Below, in pieces: positions 50,258 through 60,200 of a stretch of 64,000 bases of DNA. The notes beneath the pieces were generated by a model. The model did not search any database, was not told the DNA's origin, and saw nothing but the letters and a program-made list of their open reading frames with translations. Position 1 is the stretch's first letter. Every line of letters starts with the position of its first letter. The position numbers were made by a program, and so were the translations under genes. Origin of the DNA: Micromonospora sp. FIMYZ51 (lineage in GTDB: Bacteria; Actinomycetota; Actinomycetes; Mycobacteriales; Micromonosporaceae); contig NZ_CP134706.1 in the NCBI RefSeq assembly GCF_038246755.1, forward strand, positions 3,038,001 to 3,102,000, in the 5' to 3' direction.

Positions 50258-51028
50258 ATGCTGACGATCGGACGCCTGGCGTCGTACGCCGGGGTGACCA
50301 TCCGCGCGGTGCGGCACTACCACCAGATCGGCCTGCTCCCGGAGCCGGAGCGCGACGCCTCCGGCTATCGGACGTACGACGCGGCCTCCGTCGTACGTCT
50401 GATCCGGATCCGGACCCTGGCCGAGGCCGGTGTCCCGCTGGCCCGGGTACGTGAGCTACTCGACGCCGACGCCGAGACGTTCGCCGCCGCGACCACCGAG
50501 ATCGATCGGCAGTTGCGTACGCAGATCCGTGCGCTCCAGGAACACCGGCGGCGAATCGCGCGGCTGGGCTGCGGCGACTCCCTGGCCGTGCCGGCGGAGG
50601 TGGTCGACTACCTGGACCGCCTGCGGGCGATCGGCGTACCGGCGGTGGTCATCGAGGGCGAGCGGGACGGGTGGATCCTGGTGGCGGCGCGCTGGCCGGA
50701 AGCGATCCCGACACTGATGGCGGACAAGGTGGCCCAGCTGGGCAACCCGACGACCGTCCGGCTGTACCAGCTGATCGCTCGGATCGCGGAGAGCGGGGCG
50801 GACGACGAGTTGCTGCGCGAGACGGCCGACCTGATCTGCGAACTGAACGAGGCGGCGGCGGCCCACGGCGAACTCGAACAGCAGGACGAGATCATGCCCG
50901 ACCCGGCGTTCATCGGCCTGATGGACTCGTTCGCCAGCGCCGCCCATCCCGCAGTCGCCCGGATGCGGGAACTGATCGCCGAGCGTGGCTGGACCGGGTG
51001 GACCCGGATGGCGAAGCGCGAACCGTGA
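50258..51028 (+). CDS. MerR-family transcriptional regulator
   Basis: This 256-residue protein has the N-terminal winged helix (LTIGRLASYAGVTIRAVRHYHQIGLLPEPERDASGYRTYD) followed by the dimerisation coiled coil (EIDRQLRTQIRALQEHRRRIARL). A 140-residue effector-binding C-terminal part lacks metal-type cysteines, so a drug or other organic ligand is likely. It is third in the transporter operon, whose promoter has a MerR-type spacer dyad. This supports autoactivation of the exporter, as with TipA or BmrR systems. Confidence 0.92.
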   Translation: MLTIGRLASYAGVTIRAVRHYHQIGLLPEPERDASGYRTYDAASVVRLIRIRTLAEAGVPLARVRELLDADAETFAAATTEIDRQLRTQIRALQEHRRRIARLGCGDSLAVPAEVVDYLDRLRAIGVPAVVIEGERDGWILVAARWPEAIPTLMADKVAQLGNPTTVRLYQLIARIAESGADDELLRETADLICELNEAAAAHGELEQQDEIMPDPAFIGLMDSFASAAHPAVARMRELIAERGWTGWTRMAKREP

Positions 51029-51070
51029 CACCGTGGCCCGGACCCGGCGCGGCCCGTACGATGGCCGGTG

Positions 51071-51253
51071 GTGTTGGTTCGTCCCATCCGCGCGGGTGGG
51101 GCGTCGTAAGAGGGAACCCGGTGCGAAACCGGGACTGCCCCGCAGCGGTGAGTGGGAACGACCGCCGTCAACGAAGCACTGGACCGCGAGGTCTGGGAAG
51201 CGACGGCCAGTAGGCGACCTGGTGTCACGCCCACGAGTCCGAAGACCTGCCAG
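51071..51253 (+). promoter_or_regulatory. Cobalamin riboswitch upstream of metE
   Basis: This has the same core as the nrdA riboswitch: GAGGGAACCCGGTG, CTGCCCCGCAGCGGTGA near 51135-51151, GACGGCCAGTAGGCGA at 51202-51217 and GAGTCCGAAGACCTGCC ending near 51252. It lies 127 bp before the metE start. Repression by adenosylcobalamin is expected, so the B12-independent enzyme is made only when B12 is short. Confidence 0.95.
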
Positions 51254-51379
51254 CGCCGCGCACACCGCCGGTGTGCGCCGCCGGCGGTCCCTCGGGAGGG
51301 CCAGGGCGGAAGCCGGTACCTGACGGGTACCCGCCTTCCCCTCCCGTACCGCCGGGCACTTCGAGGGAAGGACACCCTG

Positions 51380-53617
51380 GTGAGTACCGCATTCGGGCAG
51401 AGCACCGTGCTCGGCTATCCGCGCATCGGCGCGAACCGTGAGCTGAAGAGGGCCGTCGAGGCGTACTGGGCCGGCACCGTCGACGCGGACGCCCTGGCGC
51501 GCACCGCCGCCCGGCTCCGCGCCGAAGTCTGGCGGACGCTGCACGACGCCCGCCTCGACGCGATCCCGTCGAACACGTTCTCCTACTACGACCAGGTGCT
51601 CGACACCGCCGTCGCGGTGGGCGCGATCCCCACCCGGTTTGCCCGGCTGGGTTTCTCCGCACTTGACACGTATTTCGCCATGGCCCGTGGCGTCGATGCC
51701 GAGCCGGCGCTGGAACTGACCAAATGGTTCGACACCAACTACCACTACCTGGTGCCGGAGATCGGCACCGACACCGTCTTCACGCCGAATCCCGCGAAGG
51801 CGCTGGGCGAGTACGCCGAGGCGCGCGAGCTGGGCATCACCACCCGACCGGTGCTCGTCGGCCCGGCCACGTTCCTGCTGCTGGCCAAGGGCGACGATCC
51901 GTTCGCCCGCCTCGACGACCTGGTCGAGACGTACGCCGAAATGCTTACCGCGCTTGCCGACGCGGGCGTGGCCTGGGTGCAGCTGGACGAGCCGGCCTAC
52001 GTCGCCGACCGCAGTCCCGCCGAGATCGACGCGCTCCGCCGGGCCTACACCCGGCTCGGTCGGCTCGAACACCGGCCGCGCATCTTCGTGGCGACCTACT
52101 TCGGTGAGCTTGGCGATGCGCTGCCCGCCCTGCTGGACACCCCGGTCGAGGCGATCGGCCTCGACCTCGTCGCCGGGCCCGGCAACGTCCGACGGCTCGC
52201 CGCCGCCGGCCCGCTGGGCGGCCGGACCATCGTCGCCGGGCTGGTGGACGGCCGGAACATCTGGCGTACCGACCTGCGGGCCGCCGTGGCCGCCGGGGCG
52301 ACGCTCGCCGGGCTGGCCGACCACGTCGCGGTCGCCACCTCCTGCTCGCTGCTGCACGTCCCGGTGGACCTCTCCGCCGAGACCCGCCTCGACCCGCAGC
52401 TGGCCGAGCGGCTCGCCTTCGCCAAGCAGAAGGTCGACGAGGTGGTGCTGCTCGGTCGCGCGCTGCGCGACGGCACCACCGCGCTACCCGCGCCGCTACC
52501 GGCGGCCCCGGCCGCCTGGCGTCACGACGACGTACGTGGACGCCTCGCCGCGCTGCGCCCCGGCGACCGACGGCGCGGCGACTATCCCACCCGGGCCGCC
52601 CGACAGCAGGAACGCCTGGAGCTGCCGGACCTGCCGACCACCACGATCGGGTCGTTCCCGCAGACCGCCGAGCTGCGCCAGGCCCGCGCCGCGCACCGGG
52701 CGGGCAGCCTCGACGACGCGGGCTACCGGGCCCGGATGCGTGCCGAGGTCGAACACGTCATCCGGCTCCAGGAGAAGCTGGGGTTGGATGTGCTGGTGCA
52801 CGGCGAACCGGAACGCAACGACATGGTGCAGTATTTCGGGGAACAGCTGGACGGCTTCGCCGCCACCGAGCACGGCTGGGTGCAGTCCTACGGCTCCCGC
52901 TGCGTCCGCCCGCCGATCATCCACGGCGACGTGGCCCGGAAGACGCCGATGACGGTCGACTGGTCGACCTACGCGCAGTCGTTGACCAGCAAGCCGGTCA
53001 AGGGCATGCTGACCGGCCCGGTCACCATCCTGGCCTGGTCGTTCGTCCGCACCGACCAGCCGCTCGCGGCCACCGCCGACCAGGTCGCACTCGCCCTGCG
53101 TGACGAGTGCCGCGACCTGGAGGCCGCCGGGATCCGGGTCATCCAGGTCGACGAGCCGGCGCTGCGCGAGACGCTGCCGCTGCGCCGGGCCGACCAGCAG
53201 GCGTACCTGGACTGGGCGGTCGGCGCGTTCCGCCTGGCCACCAGCGGCGTAGCCGACGACACCCAGATCCACACCCACCTCTGCTACTCCGAGTTCGGCG
53301 AGGTGATCACCGCAATCGACGCGCTCGACGCGGACGTGACAAGCATCGAGGCGTCCCGCTCCAAAATGGAGGTGCTCGAAGACCTCGCCGCGATCGGCTA
53401 CAGCCGGGGCGTCGGCCCCGGCGTGTGGGACATCCACTCGCCCCGGGTGCCGCCGCGTGACGAGGTGGTCGAGGCGCTACGCCGCGCCGTCGCGGCCGTG
53501 CCCGCCCGGCGGCTCTGGGTCAACCCGGACTGCGGCCTGAAGACGCGCGGCTACCCGGAGGTCGAGGCGTCGCTGCGGCACCTGGTCGCCGCCGCCGCCG
53601 AGGTACGCGGCGACTGA
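51380..53617 (+). CDS. metE: Cobalamin-independent methionine synthase
   Basis: This transfers a methyl group from 5-methyltetrahydropteroyltriglutamate to homocysteine, giving methionine, in the cytosol. The 745-residue protein has both barrels. The N-terminal one starts [20 protein letters not shown]. The catalytic C-terminal one has TTIGSFPQT and the zinc ligands in HTHLCYSEF and [12 protein letters not shown] at 51380 with GGAAGGA upstream is preferred; the open frame further upstream is the riboswitch leader. A strong hairpin follows the gene. Confidence 0.96.
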   Translation: MSTAFGQSTVLGYPRIGANRELKRAVEAYWAGTVDADALARTAARLRAEVWRTLHDARLDAIPSNTFSYYDQVLDTAVAVGAIPTRFARLGFSALDTYFAMARGVDAEPALELTKWFDTNYHYLVPEIGTDTVFTPNPAKALGEYAEARELGITTRPVLVGPATFLLLAKGDDPFARLDDLVETYAEMLTALADAGVAWVQLDEPAYVADRSPAEIDALRRAYTRLGRLEHRPRIFVATYFGELGDALPALLDTPVEAIGLDLVAGPGNVRRLAAAGPLGGRTIVAGLVDGRNIWRTDLRAAVAAGATLAGLADHVAVATSCSLLHVPVDLSAETRLDPQLAERLAFAKQKVDEVVLLGRALRDGTTALPAPLPAAPAAWRHDDVRGRLAALRPGDRRRGDYPTRAARQQERLELPDLPTTTIGSFPQTAELRQARAAHRAGSLDDAGYRARMRAEVEHVIRLQEKLGLDVLVHGEPERNDMVQYFGEQLDGFAATEHGWVQSYGSRCVRPPIIHGDVARKTPMTVDWSTYAQSLTSKPVKGMLTGPVTILAWSFVRTDQPLAATADQVALALRDECRDLEAAGIRVIQVDEPALRETLPLRRADQQAYLDWAVGAFRLATSGVADDTQIHTHLCYSEFGEVITAIDALDADVTSIEASRSKMEVLEDLAAIGYSRGVGPGVWDIHSPRVPPRDEVVEALRRAVAAVPARRLWVNPDCGLKTRGYPEVEASLRHLVAAAAEVRGD

Positions 53618-53659
53618 CCGGTCCCCGGCGGGCGACGTGCTGCCCAGCTCGGTACGGGA

Positions 53660-53685
53660 GCGCGCCCGGTGGTTGTCGGGCGCGC
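53660..53685. terminator. Hairpin terminator between metE and the DUF397 gene
   Basis: A perfect 9-bp GC stem (53660-53668 with 53677-53685), extended by partial pairing, with an 8-nt loop between convergent genes. Confidence 0.75.
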
Positions 53686-53700
53686 TTCCGTGCAGCAGGT

Positions 53701-53889
53701 TCAGGGCCTGGTCGCTCGGATGAAGTTGGTCCAGGCGGTGAGGGAGAAGGTGAGGGCGGGACCGGTCGGGTCCTTGCTGTCGCGTACGGCGACGAGGCCG
53801 GGCAGGTTGTCGGCGACCTCGACACACGCGCCGTTGTTGTCGCCGCTGCGGGTGCTCTTGCGCCACCGGGCGCCGGTCAGCTCAGCCAT
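53701..53889 (-). CDS. DUF397 domain protein
   Basis: This 62-residue protein has the DUF397 pattern: RWRKSTRSGDNNGACVEVA, VAVRDSKDPTGPALTFS and a final W-x-x-F-I. Such proteins are encoded next to XRE/DUF5753 regulators in actinomycetes and probably antagonise or modulate them. The ATG at 53889 has GGAGAGG 7 nt upstream and overlaps the end of the regulator gene by 8 nt. Confidence 0.92.
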   Translation of the reverse strand: MAELTGARWRKSTRSGDNNGACVEVADNLPGLVAVRDSKDPTGPALTFSLTAWTNFIRATRP

Positions 53890-54763
53890 GGTAGACCTCT
53901 CCAATGATCTTGCTGATCAGTTGCTTGGATTGTCCCTCATCAAGGGCCAACCCATCGAGGCTGGACCAGACTCTTTCGTAGGCTGCAATCTCGGTCGGTC
54001 GGTCGAGGTAGAGAGCCCCCGTCAACGACTCGCAGTACACGACCGAGGGCTCCGGGACCGCACGGGTGTGCAGCGGGAAGTCGAGCATCATGAAGGTGCC
54101 GGCGAGTGTTCCGTAGTGGGCCCCGGCTGCCAGCGGCAGCACGCGAATGGAGACGTTGGGCAACTCGGCGATCTCCAGGAGATTGTTGAGCTGTTCGGCC
54201 ATCGTCGCTCGTCCGCCGATGGTGCGAAGTAGCACCGCCTCGGACAGGACGGAGTGGAGGACCGGTGCCTTCGGCAACCTGCGCGTCAACAGAGCTTTGC
54301 GTTGCCGCCGGACCGCAAGCACCTGCTCGAACTCGTCCTCGTCCATGTCGCGGCGATTCTGGTAGACCCCCCGGGTGTAGGCCGGCACCTGAAAGATGCC
54401 CGGTATCAACGACTCGTCGTAGCCGCGAAGCTTGCAGGCGGCGGATTCCAGGCCGACGTACATTTCGAACCAGTCCGGGATGGCCAGGCCGTACGAGTGC
54501 CACCAGCCCTTGGCCTTGGTCTCGTTGGCCAGGGCGATGAGCGCGCCGGTCAGCTCGGGCGTTACGGCGTACAGCTCACACATGGCCCGGACGTCGATGG
54601 CGCGGGTCGGGCCGAGGCCGCTCTCGATGCGCCACAGCCTCTGCCGGCTGAACTGCATCGCCTCGGCCACCGCGTCGAGTGTCATGCGCGCCTCGGTGCG
54701 CAGGTCGCGCAGCGCCCGCCCAAGCTGTCTCCTGGGGACTGTCGATCCCATGTCATCGGCCAT
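53882..54763 (-). CDS. XRE-family regulator with DUF5753 domain
   Basis: This 293-residue protein has an N-terminal helix-turn-helix (RRQLGRALRDLRTEARMTLDAVAEAMQFSRQRLWRIESG, residues 10-48). The C-terminal DUF5753 ligand-type domain contains ESLIPGIFQVPAYTR and the VRVLPLAAGAHYG segment. It belongs with the WhiJ-like regulators of actinomycete development and antibiotic production and forms a pair with the DUF397 protein. The ATG at 54763 follows GAGAGGGG. Target genes cannot be deduced; the adjacent non-coding stretch with dyads may hold its operator. Confidence 0.92.
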   Translation of the reverse strand: MADDMGSTVPRRQLGRALRDLRTEARMTLDAVAEAMQFSRQRLWRIESGLGPTRAIDVRAMCELYAVTPELTGALIALANETKAKGWWHSYGLAIPDWFEMYVGLESAACKLRGYDESLIPGIFQVPAYTRGVYQNRRDMDEDEFEQVLAVRRQRKALLTRRLPKAPVLHSVLSEAVLLRTIGGRATMAEQLNNLLEIAELPNVSIRVLPLAAGAHYGTLAGTFMMLDFPLHTRAVPEPSVVYCESLTGALYLDRPTEIAAYERVWSSLDGLALDEGQSKQLISKIIGEVYHG

Positions 54764-55366
54764 CCGCCACCCCTCTCCGTGTTGCGTTTTGTTACATCAC
54801 GACGCGAGCGGTGAAACGCGCGACCGTTGCTCACTGACCAATTCCTCCGGGCAGTGATCGCGCAATGTCAATTACGCTTCCGACCATACAAGAAACCCCC
54901 GACAGATTCCATTAGCGATGATTTCCCTCAGGATTGGCGGAGTAATTCGGTTACGAGACTCCGCAAGCACCGCTCGGCCCCGAGTGGACCTCCGCCCTCC
55001 GTCCGCGAACGCTTGTTCTCGCATAGTGGAATGCGGTCATTGAGATCTTGGATTTTTCCGTTCAGCGCTAACGGGAAACGTCCAAGATTTGGCGCCCGGC
55101 CAGGTTGTGTGGCGTTGGCAGTGCTGCGAATCCCGGGCTGCTGTCCGATGGCGTCGAGGGCTGTGACCGACGCGAGTTGCGGGATGTCGCGGCATCCAGG
55201 GTTGGTTGACGGCGCGAGTTGCGGCATCTCGCGGTGCTGTCGGCGGGATAGCCGCCGTGACGAGGCACGACCGGGACACGCGCCGGCCAGAATCAGCGTT
55301 GTGATCGATTCGATCATGCTGCTAGCCTTCGCTGGCGCCCTCGACCGGACGAAGGAGGTGGGAACC
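54764..55366. other. Intergenic region without a convincing gene
   Basis: About 600 bp lies between the divergent XRE regulator and GNAT genes. G+C is clearly lower at 54850-55070 than elsewhere. No open frame here has protein-like codon use. It contains two related dyads at 55171-55192 and 55213-55234 and presumably both promoters. Confidence 0.7.
55171..55234. repeat. Pair of 22-bp direct repeats, each a dyad
   Basis: Units at 55171-55192 and 55213-55234 begin CGCGAGTTGCGG and end TCGCGG; they differ at two positions. Each unit is palindromic at its ends (CGCGA with TCGCG). The 42-bp period is four helical turns, as for cooperatively bound operators. Confidence 0.55.
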
Positions 55367-55423
55367 GTGGCCACGATTACTGTCATGTGCTCCCACCCGA
55401 CCATGAGGGCGTCGAGGATCTGA
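55367..55423 (+). CDS. Possible 18-residue leader peptide upstream of the acetyltransferase
   Basis: A GTG start with a near-perfect Shine-Dalgarno sequence (AAGGAGGTG, 7 nt upstream) opens an 18-codon frame (MATITVMCSHPTMRASRI) ending 31 nt before the GNAT gene. A short stem (CCGGG with CCCGG) follows the stop. The ribosome binding site is stronger than that of most genes in the window, so translation is likely; a function in attenuation is only inferred. Confidence 0.45.
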   Translation: MATITVMCSHPTMRASRI

Positions 55424-55454
55424 CCGGGAGCACATCGCTACCCGGAAGGAACCC

Positions 55455-56357
55455 GTGACCGACCTGGTCATCCGCCCGCTCACCGTGGGCGAGGAAGATC
55501 TCTTCGAAGCCCTGCCCGATCCCGGCCTGGTCGGGTTCGCCGCGTTCGGCGACACGTACGCCGACATGGCCGCAGCCGGCGAGTACCGCCCGGAGTGGAC
55601 CTGGGTCGCCATGCGCGACGGCGTCGTGGTGGCCCGTGCCGCCTGGTGGGCCGGTCCCGAGGACGACAAGCCGTTGGCCCTGGACTGGTTCGACTTCACC
55701 GACCAGGACGCCGCGGTGCAGTTGCTGCGTACGGCGCCGCTGCACGCCGAGTACTCCCTGCTGCTGCCCACCGGCTGGCGCGAGGACCCGGCGGTGCGGC
55801 AGCAGGCCGAGTCTCGGATCGACGCGGCCAAGAGCGCCGGACTGTCACCGCTTGTCGAGCGCTACCGATACCGATGGACCCGCGAGTGCGGGGTGCCGCA
55901 ACGTCCGGGCCGCCTCGAATTCCGGCCCGAGCCCGATGACGCAGCGATCTTCGACATCTTCCGTCGGATCCATCGGGGCAGTCTCGACGCCCACGCGCGC
56001 CGTACCGTCGCCACGTCCGGGCTGGACGCGGCGGCTCAGGAGGCACTGGACGACCTGCGCTGGAAGCCGAGCCCACGCGACTGGTGGCGGGTGGCCTACA
56101 CCCGGGCGGGGGAGCTGGTCGGCCTCAGCGTCCCCGGCCGCAACTACGGTGACCCGGTCATCGGGTACATCGGAGTCGTGCCCGAGCATCGCGGCCATGG
56201 ATACGCCTACGACCTGCTCGTCGAAGCCACCCACCTGCTCGCCGAGGAGGGCGCGGAGCGCATCGTGGCCGCCACCGACCAGCACAACTTTCCGATGGTC
56301 GCCGCGTTCGCCAGAGCCGGCTACCCGATCGTTCAGGAACGCATCGATCTGATCTGA
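55455..56357 (+). CDS. GNAT-family N-acetyltransferase
   Basis: This is a 300-residue protein. The C-terminal half has the acetyl-CoA fold: VGLSVPGRNYGDPVIGYIGVVPEHRGHGYAYDLLVEATHLLAEEGAERIVAATDQHNFPMVAAFARAGY, with the Q/RxxGxG/A loop as EHRGHGYA. The N-terminal half is a degenerate GNAT-like domain. GTG at 55455 has GGAAGGA upstream. The substrate is unknown; enzymes of this form acetylate small amines or antibiotics. The gene is divergent from the XRE/DUF397 pair and follows a short leader ORF. Confidence 0.88.
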   Translation: MTDLVIRPLTVGEEDLFEALPDPGLVGFAAFGDTYADMAAAGEYRPEWTWVAMRDGVVVARAAWWAGPEDDKPLALDWFDFTDQDAAVQLLRTAPLHAEYSLLLPTGWREDPAVRQQAESRIDAAKSAGLSPLVERYRYRWTRECGVPQRPGRLEFRPEPDDAAIFDIFRRIHRGSLDAHARRTVATSGLDAAAQEALDDLRWKPSPRDWWRVAYTRAGELVGLSVPGRNYGDPVIGYIGVVPEHRGHGYAYDLLVEATHLLAEEGAERIVAATDQHNFPMVAAFARAGYPIVQERIDLI

Positions 56358-56367
56358 CCGGTACGCG

Positions 56368-57099
56368 TTACGCAGTCAGGACGCAGAACTCGTTGCCGTC
56401 CGGGTCGGCCATCGTCACCCGGCCAGCCTCGCCCCGGTCGGTGTCGATCCGGGTCGCGCCGAGGGCCAGCAGGCGGTCGATCTCCGCCTGCTGGTCGCCG
56501 TCGGCCGGGGGAGCGAGGTCGAAGTGCAGGCGGTTGCGGCCCTTCCTCGGCAATAGCGGTGGGCCGCCCCAGGTGATCTTCGGGCCACCGTGCGGCGAGC
56601 GGATCGCGGTCTCCTGGTCCTGGTCCCAGACCAGCGGCCAGCCGAGTGCCGCGCTCCAGAAGTAGCCGACCTGCTGCGAGCCGTCGCAGGCCAGCGCGCC
56701 GACGAACCCACACTCGGCGAGGAAGTTGTTGCCGGGCTCGATGACGCAGAACTCGTTGCCCTCGGGGTCGGCGAGCACCACGTGCGGGTCGTCGGGGCGC
56801 TGTCCGACGTCGACGTGCCGCGCGCCGAGCGCCACCGCCCTGGCCACCGTCTGCCGCTGGTCGGCCAGGGAGGCGCTGGTCAGGTCGAAGTGCATCGGAT
56901 TCTGGCCGATCTTGGGCTGCTGGTTCGCCAGGAAACGGAGCCGGAAGCCGGTGTCGTCGGCGGGCAGGAGCGCAACCCCGTCGTGTGGGTCGTCCGCCAC
57001 CTCCCAGCCGAGCAGCTCCGACCAGAAGTACGCGAGCCGCGACGGCTGTTGCGCCTCGACGCAGACCGCGAACAAGTCACACGTCATCCCGTTGTTCAT
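56368..57099 (-). CDS. Two-domain VOC (glyoxalase/bleomycin-resistance-like) protein
   Basis: This 243-residue protein carries two tandem VOC modules (about 1-115 and 125-243), each ending in a DPEGNEFCVIEP or DPDGNEFCVLTA strand. Both contain an AYFWSELLGWE/GYFWSAALGWP helix and an (M/L)HFDL strand. It belongs to the actinobacterial glyoxalase-like fold-family proteins whose substrates are mostly unknown. The start is uncertain: ATG at 57099 is used here, with an ATG at 57087 and a GTG at 57114 as alternatives. It converges on the acetyltransferase. Confidence 0.88.
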   Translation of the reverse strand: MNNGMTCDLFAVCVEAQQPSRLAYFWSELLGWEVADDPHDGVALLPADDTGFRLRFLANQQPKIGQNPMHFDLTSASLADQRQTVARAVALGARHVDVGQRPDDPHVVLADPEGNEFCVIEPGNNFLAECGFVGALACDGSQQVGYFWSAALGWPLVWDQDQETAIRSPHGGPKITWGGPPLLPRKGRNRLHFDLAPPADGDQQAEIDRLLALGATRIDTDRGEAGRVTMADPDGNEFCVLTA

Positions 57100-57263
57100 C
57101 TCCGACCCAACCACCGGCCACCGCCGACCGGCCGCCCCTTGGCCGGAAGCCTAGGGACGAGACGCGACCCGCGCAGCCGAGTATCCGGCTGGCCGCTCTG
57201 AGTGGCGCAGACGCGGCCCGCCGGTGGCGGTCACCCCCTCGGTGACCGCCACCGGCGGCGTTC

Positions 57264-60200
57264 CTACAGGTTCGCGCAGTATCCGATGCTGAAGGTGCTG
57301 GCACCCGGCGCCAGGGTCTTGTTCCAGTCCACGCCCCTGATCCGGTAGCTACCGTCGCCGAGGCGTTCCCGCCTGAAGTTCCACGCGTCGTAGATGTCGC
57401 CCTCGATGTCCACGACGGCGCTCCACTCGACGGGCTTGTCGCCGGGGTTGGTGGCGGTGATGGTCGAGCAGTAGCCACCGCCGCTGTCGGAGTTCCACCG
57501 GGCGATACGGGTCTGCGTGACGGTCACGTTCGAGCCGGCGACCAGCCGGCCCACGCCCCAGCGGGCGGTGCTCTGGTAGCCAACGCCCTCCTGCTCGGCC
57601 CAGTTGCGGATCGAGGCACGGGCACCGTTCGCCGCGTCGTTGACCTGGAAGTCCAGGCCGTGGAAGGTGTCCAGGCCACCGTATTCGAGCAGGCTGATCG
57701 CCGCCTCGACGGTGTAACCCGTCGCGGTGCGTACGGCCGCGCTCTCCAGCCGACCCGCCTGGAACGCCTCGTCGCCGGTGCCGAAGGACACCACGTTGTC
57801 GGCGTTGATCCGGATCTGCGTGTCGTCGTAGCGGTAGCTGCCGTTCTTGGCGTTGCCCGCGTCGACGTAGATCTCGACCGAGTCCTGGGTCCACGGGTCG
57901 GAACCGGAGACGTCCACCACCGGGTCGGTCACCTCGGCCAGCACGTAGAGCGTCTGACCCCGCCAGAGGGTACGCACCTGTGCGGTCGCGCCGTCGGTGC
58001 CGGAGACCTGCTTGCCCGTGGTCACCGCGCCCGCCTGGGCCCAGACCGGGTCCACCGTGCCGTCGATCACCGGCGCGGTGGCGGTCTGCCGCACCTCCAG
58101 GTACGACAGCTCCTCCACAAGCGTCAGGGTGCCCACCGCGCCCGGGGTGTTCCAGCCGGCCGTGGTGTCGTTGTCGCGGACCTGGACATCCAGCGTGAGC
58201 GTGTCACCCTGGGCCGCCCCGGTCAGCGGCAGGTGGGCCACCAGGTGGTAGCCGCCGTCCCGCTTGGCCGCCACGGCCGGCACGTCACCGCTGCCCTTGC
58301 GGGAGACGTGGTACGTCTCGCCGCCAAGCACGAAGCTGACCCGGTCGTCGGCGGAGGGCGTGGTGTCGTCGACGGTGACGTACGCGGTCAGCTGCCCCGG
58401 CGCCCAGCGCAGCTGGAACCGCGCCTTGTCCTCCACCGGGAGCAGCGGCAGCTTGCGCCAGGTCAGGTCCGTCGGGGCAGCCGCGTTCAGCGGCACGTCA
58501 CCGGCGAAGACGTGTGCGGTCCGCAGCCGGGCGGGCAGTTCGCCGTCCACCGCACCGTGATAGGCGGGCTTGGCGCGCAGGTTGTCGTCGAAGAGCAGCG
58601 GCGCGCCGTTGCCCGAGCGCCACGAGCGCCCGTCGGTGAGACCCCAGACCGTGACGGCGAACAGGTCGTCGGCGTACGCCCGGAAGATCCGGAAGGCGTC
58701 CCGGTAGTAGTAGCCCTGGTCGATCAGTTTCGCCTGGGTGACCGGGGTGCCGGTGGTGACGTCGAGCTCGGTGACCGCCTGGGTGACCGGCAGGTCGGCG
58801 AACGCCTCCAGTGCGGCTTCCAGGGCGCTGACCGGAGTGGCCAGCGAGACGTGGAACTGGTGACCCACCCCGTCGACCGGTACGCCCCGGGCGAGCAGTC
58901 GCTGCACCAGTGCCAGGTAGCGGGCCTGCTTGCCGCTCTGCTCGGTGTTGTAGTCGTTGATGAACAGGGTGACCGGACGATCGCTGCCCTCGGCCGCGTG
59001 CACGTCGTTGAACGCCTCGTCGGCGTAGGTGAACGTCAGGTCGATGAAGCTCTCGCCGAGGATCCGGTACCACTCGCTGCGGCGCAGGCCGTCGGCGTAC
59101 TCGCCGCTGTCGCTCACCACCTCGTTTATGGCGTCGAACGCGTACAGCGGGTTGGTGGGGGAGCCGAACTTGCCGTACCGCTCGGCCAGCGAGGAGGCGA
59201 CGGCGAAGATGTGCGTACGCAGCCGCTCGCGCAGCAGCTGCTGGTGGGCCGCCGACGTGGTGAGCGGCTGCCCGGCGGCGTCGGTGAAGAACCAGTCCGG
59301 GGTCTGGCTGTGCCAGGTCAGCACGTGGCCGTAGACGCCCAGGTCGTTGTCGCGGGCGAAGTCCATCATGGTCAGCGCCTGGTCGTGCGGGCGGAAGTTG
59401 CCCTCGGCGTCGTACCACGCCTCGGGCTTCATGTGGTTTTCCGGCGTGATCTGGTTGAAGTGCCGGGTCAGCAACTCGGCGGCCCCGCCGACGGTCTCCC
59501 GGCTGTCGATCGCCACGCCGACCGGGAAGTCGGTGGTCTCGTACAGGCTGGGAAGGTCCTCGATGACCGGCGGCTCGGGCACCCGTACGACGATGTCGTC
59601 GACGAGGAAGTCGCTGGTGTTGCCGGTCACGTCCGCGCCCTGCCAGCGGGTTTCGAAGTAGAGCTGCGCGCTGTCCGCGGCCGGCATGGTGAAGCGGGCG
59701 GTCACCTCCGTCCATCCGGAGTTGGTGATCGTCTCGAACTGGGCGAGGGTGCTGAACGACTGGCTGTCGCCGGTGGTGCTGGCCAGGCTGAGCCAGATCT
59801 GGTCGGTCGGCTGGCCCTCGGCGAACCGCAGCCAGGCACTGAACTCGTAGGTCACGCCCGCCTCGAACAGCCCGGTCACGTCGCGGCCGACGCCGGCGCC
59901 CTGGTTGACCCGGTCGGTGACCAGCGCTGCGGCGGCACCGTCGTGCGCGATGTCGCTCAGGGCGACGCTCGGCGCGCCCGGGCCGCTGTCGCGCGGGCCC
60001 CAGCCGTCCAGCCCGTCCTCGAAGTCGGTGTCGATGACGACGGTGCCCGGCTCCGGCCCGCCTCCGCTGCCGTCCGGCGCGGTGATCAGGACGTCGTCGA
60101 GGAGGAACGGCGTCTCGCCCTCCGCCTCGACGTAGAGGGTGGCGGCGCTGAGCCCGGTGGGCAACGTGTAGTCGCCGCCGATCCGTACCCAGCCGTCGGC

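Noticed and set aside
54928..55404. 158-codon minus-strand frame in the regulator/GNAT gap
   Set aside because: No domain, no ribosome binding site, irregular codon use, and it covers the dyad repeats and the leader peptide.
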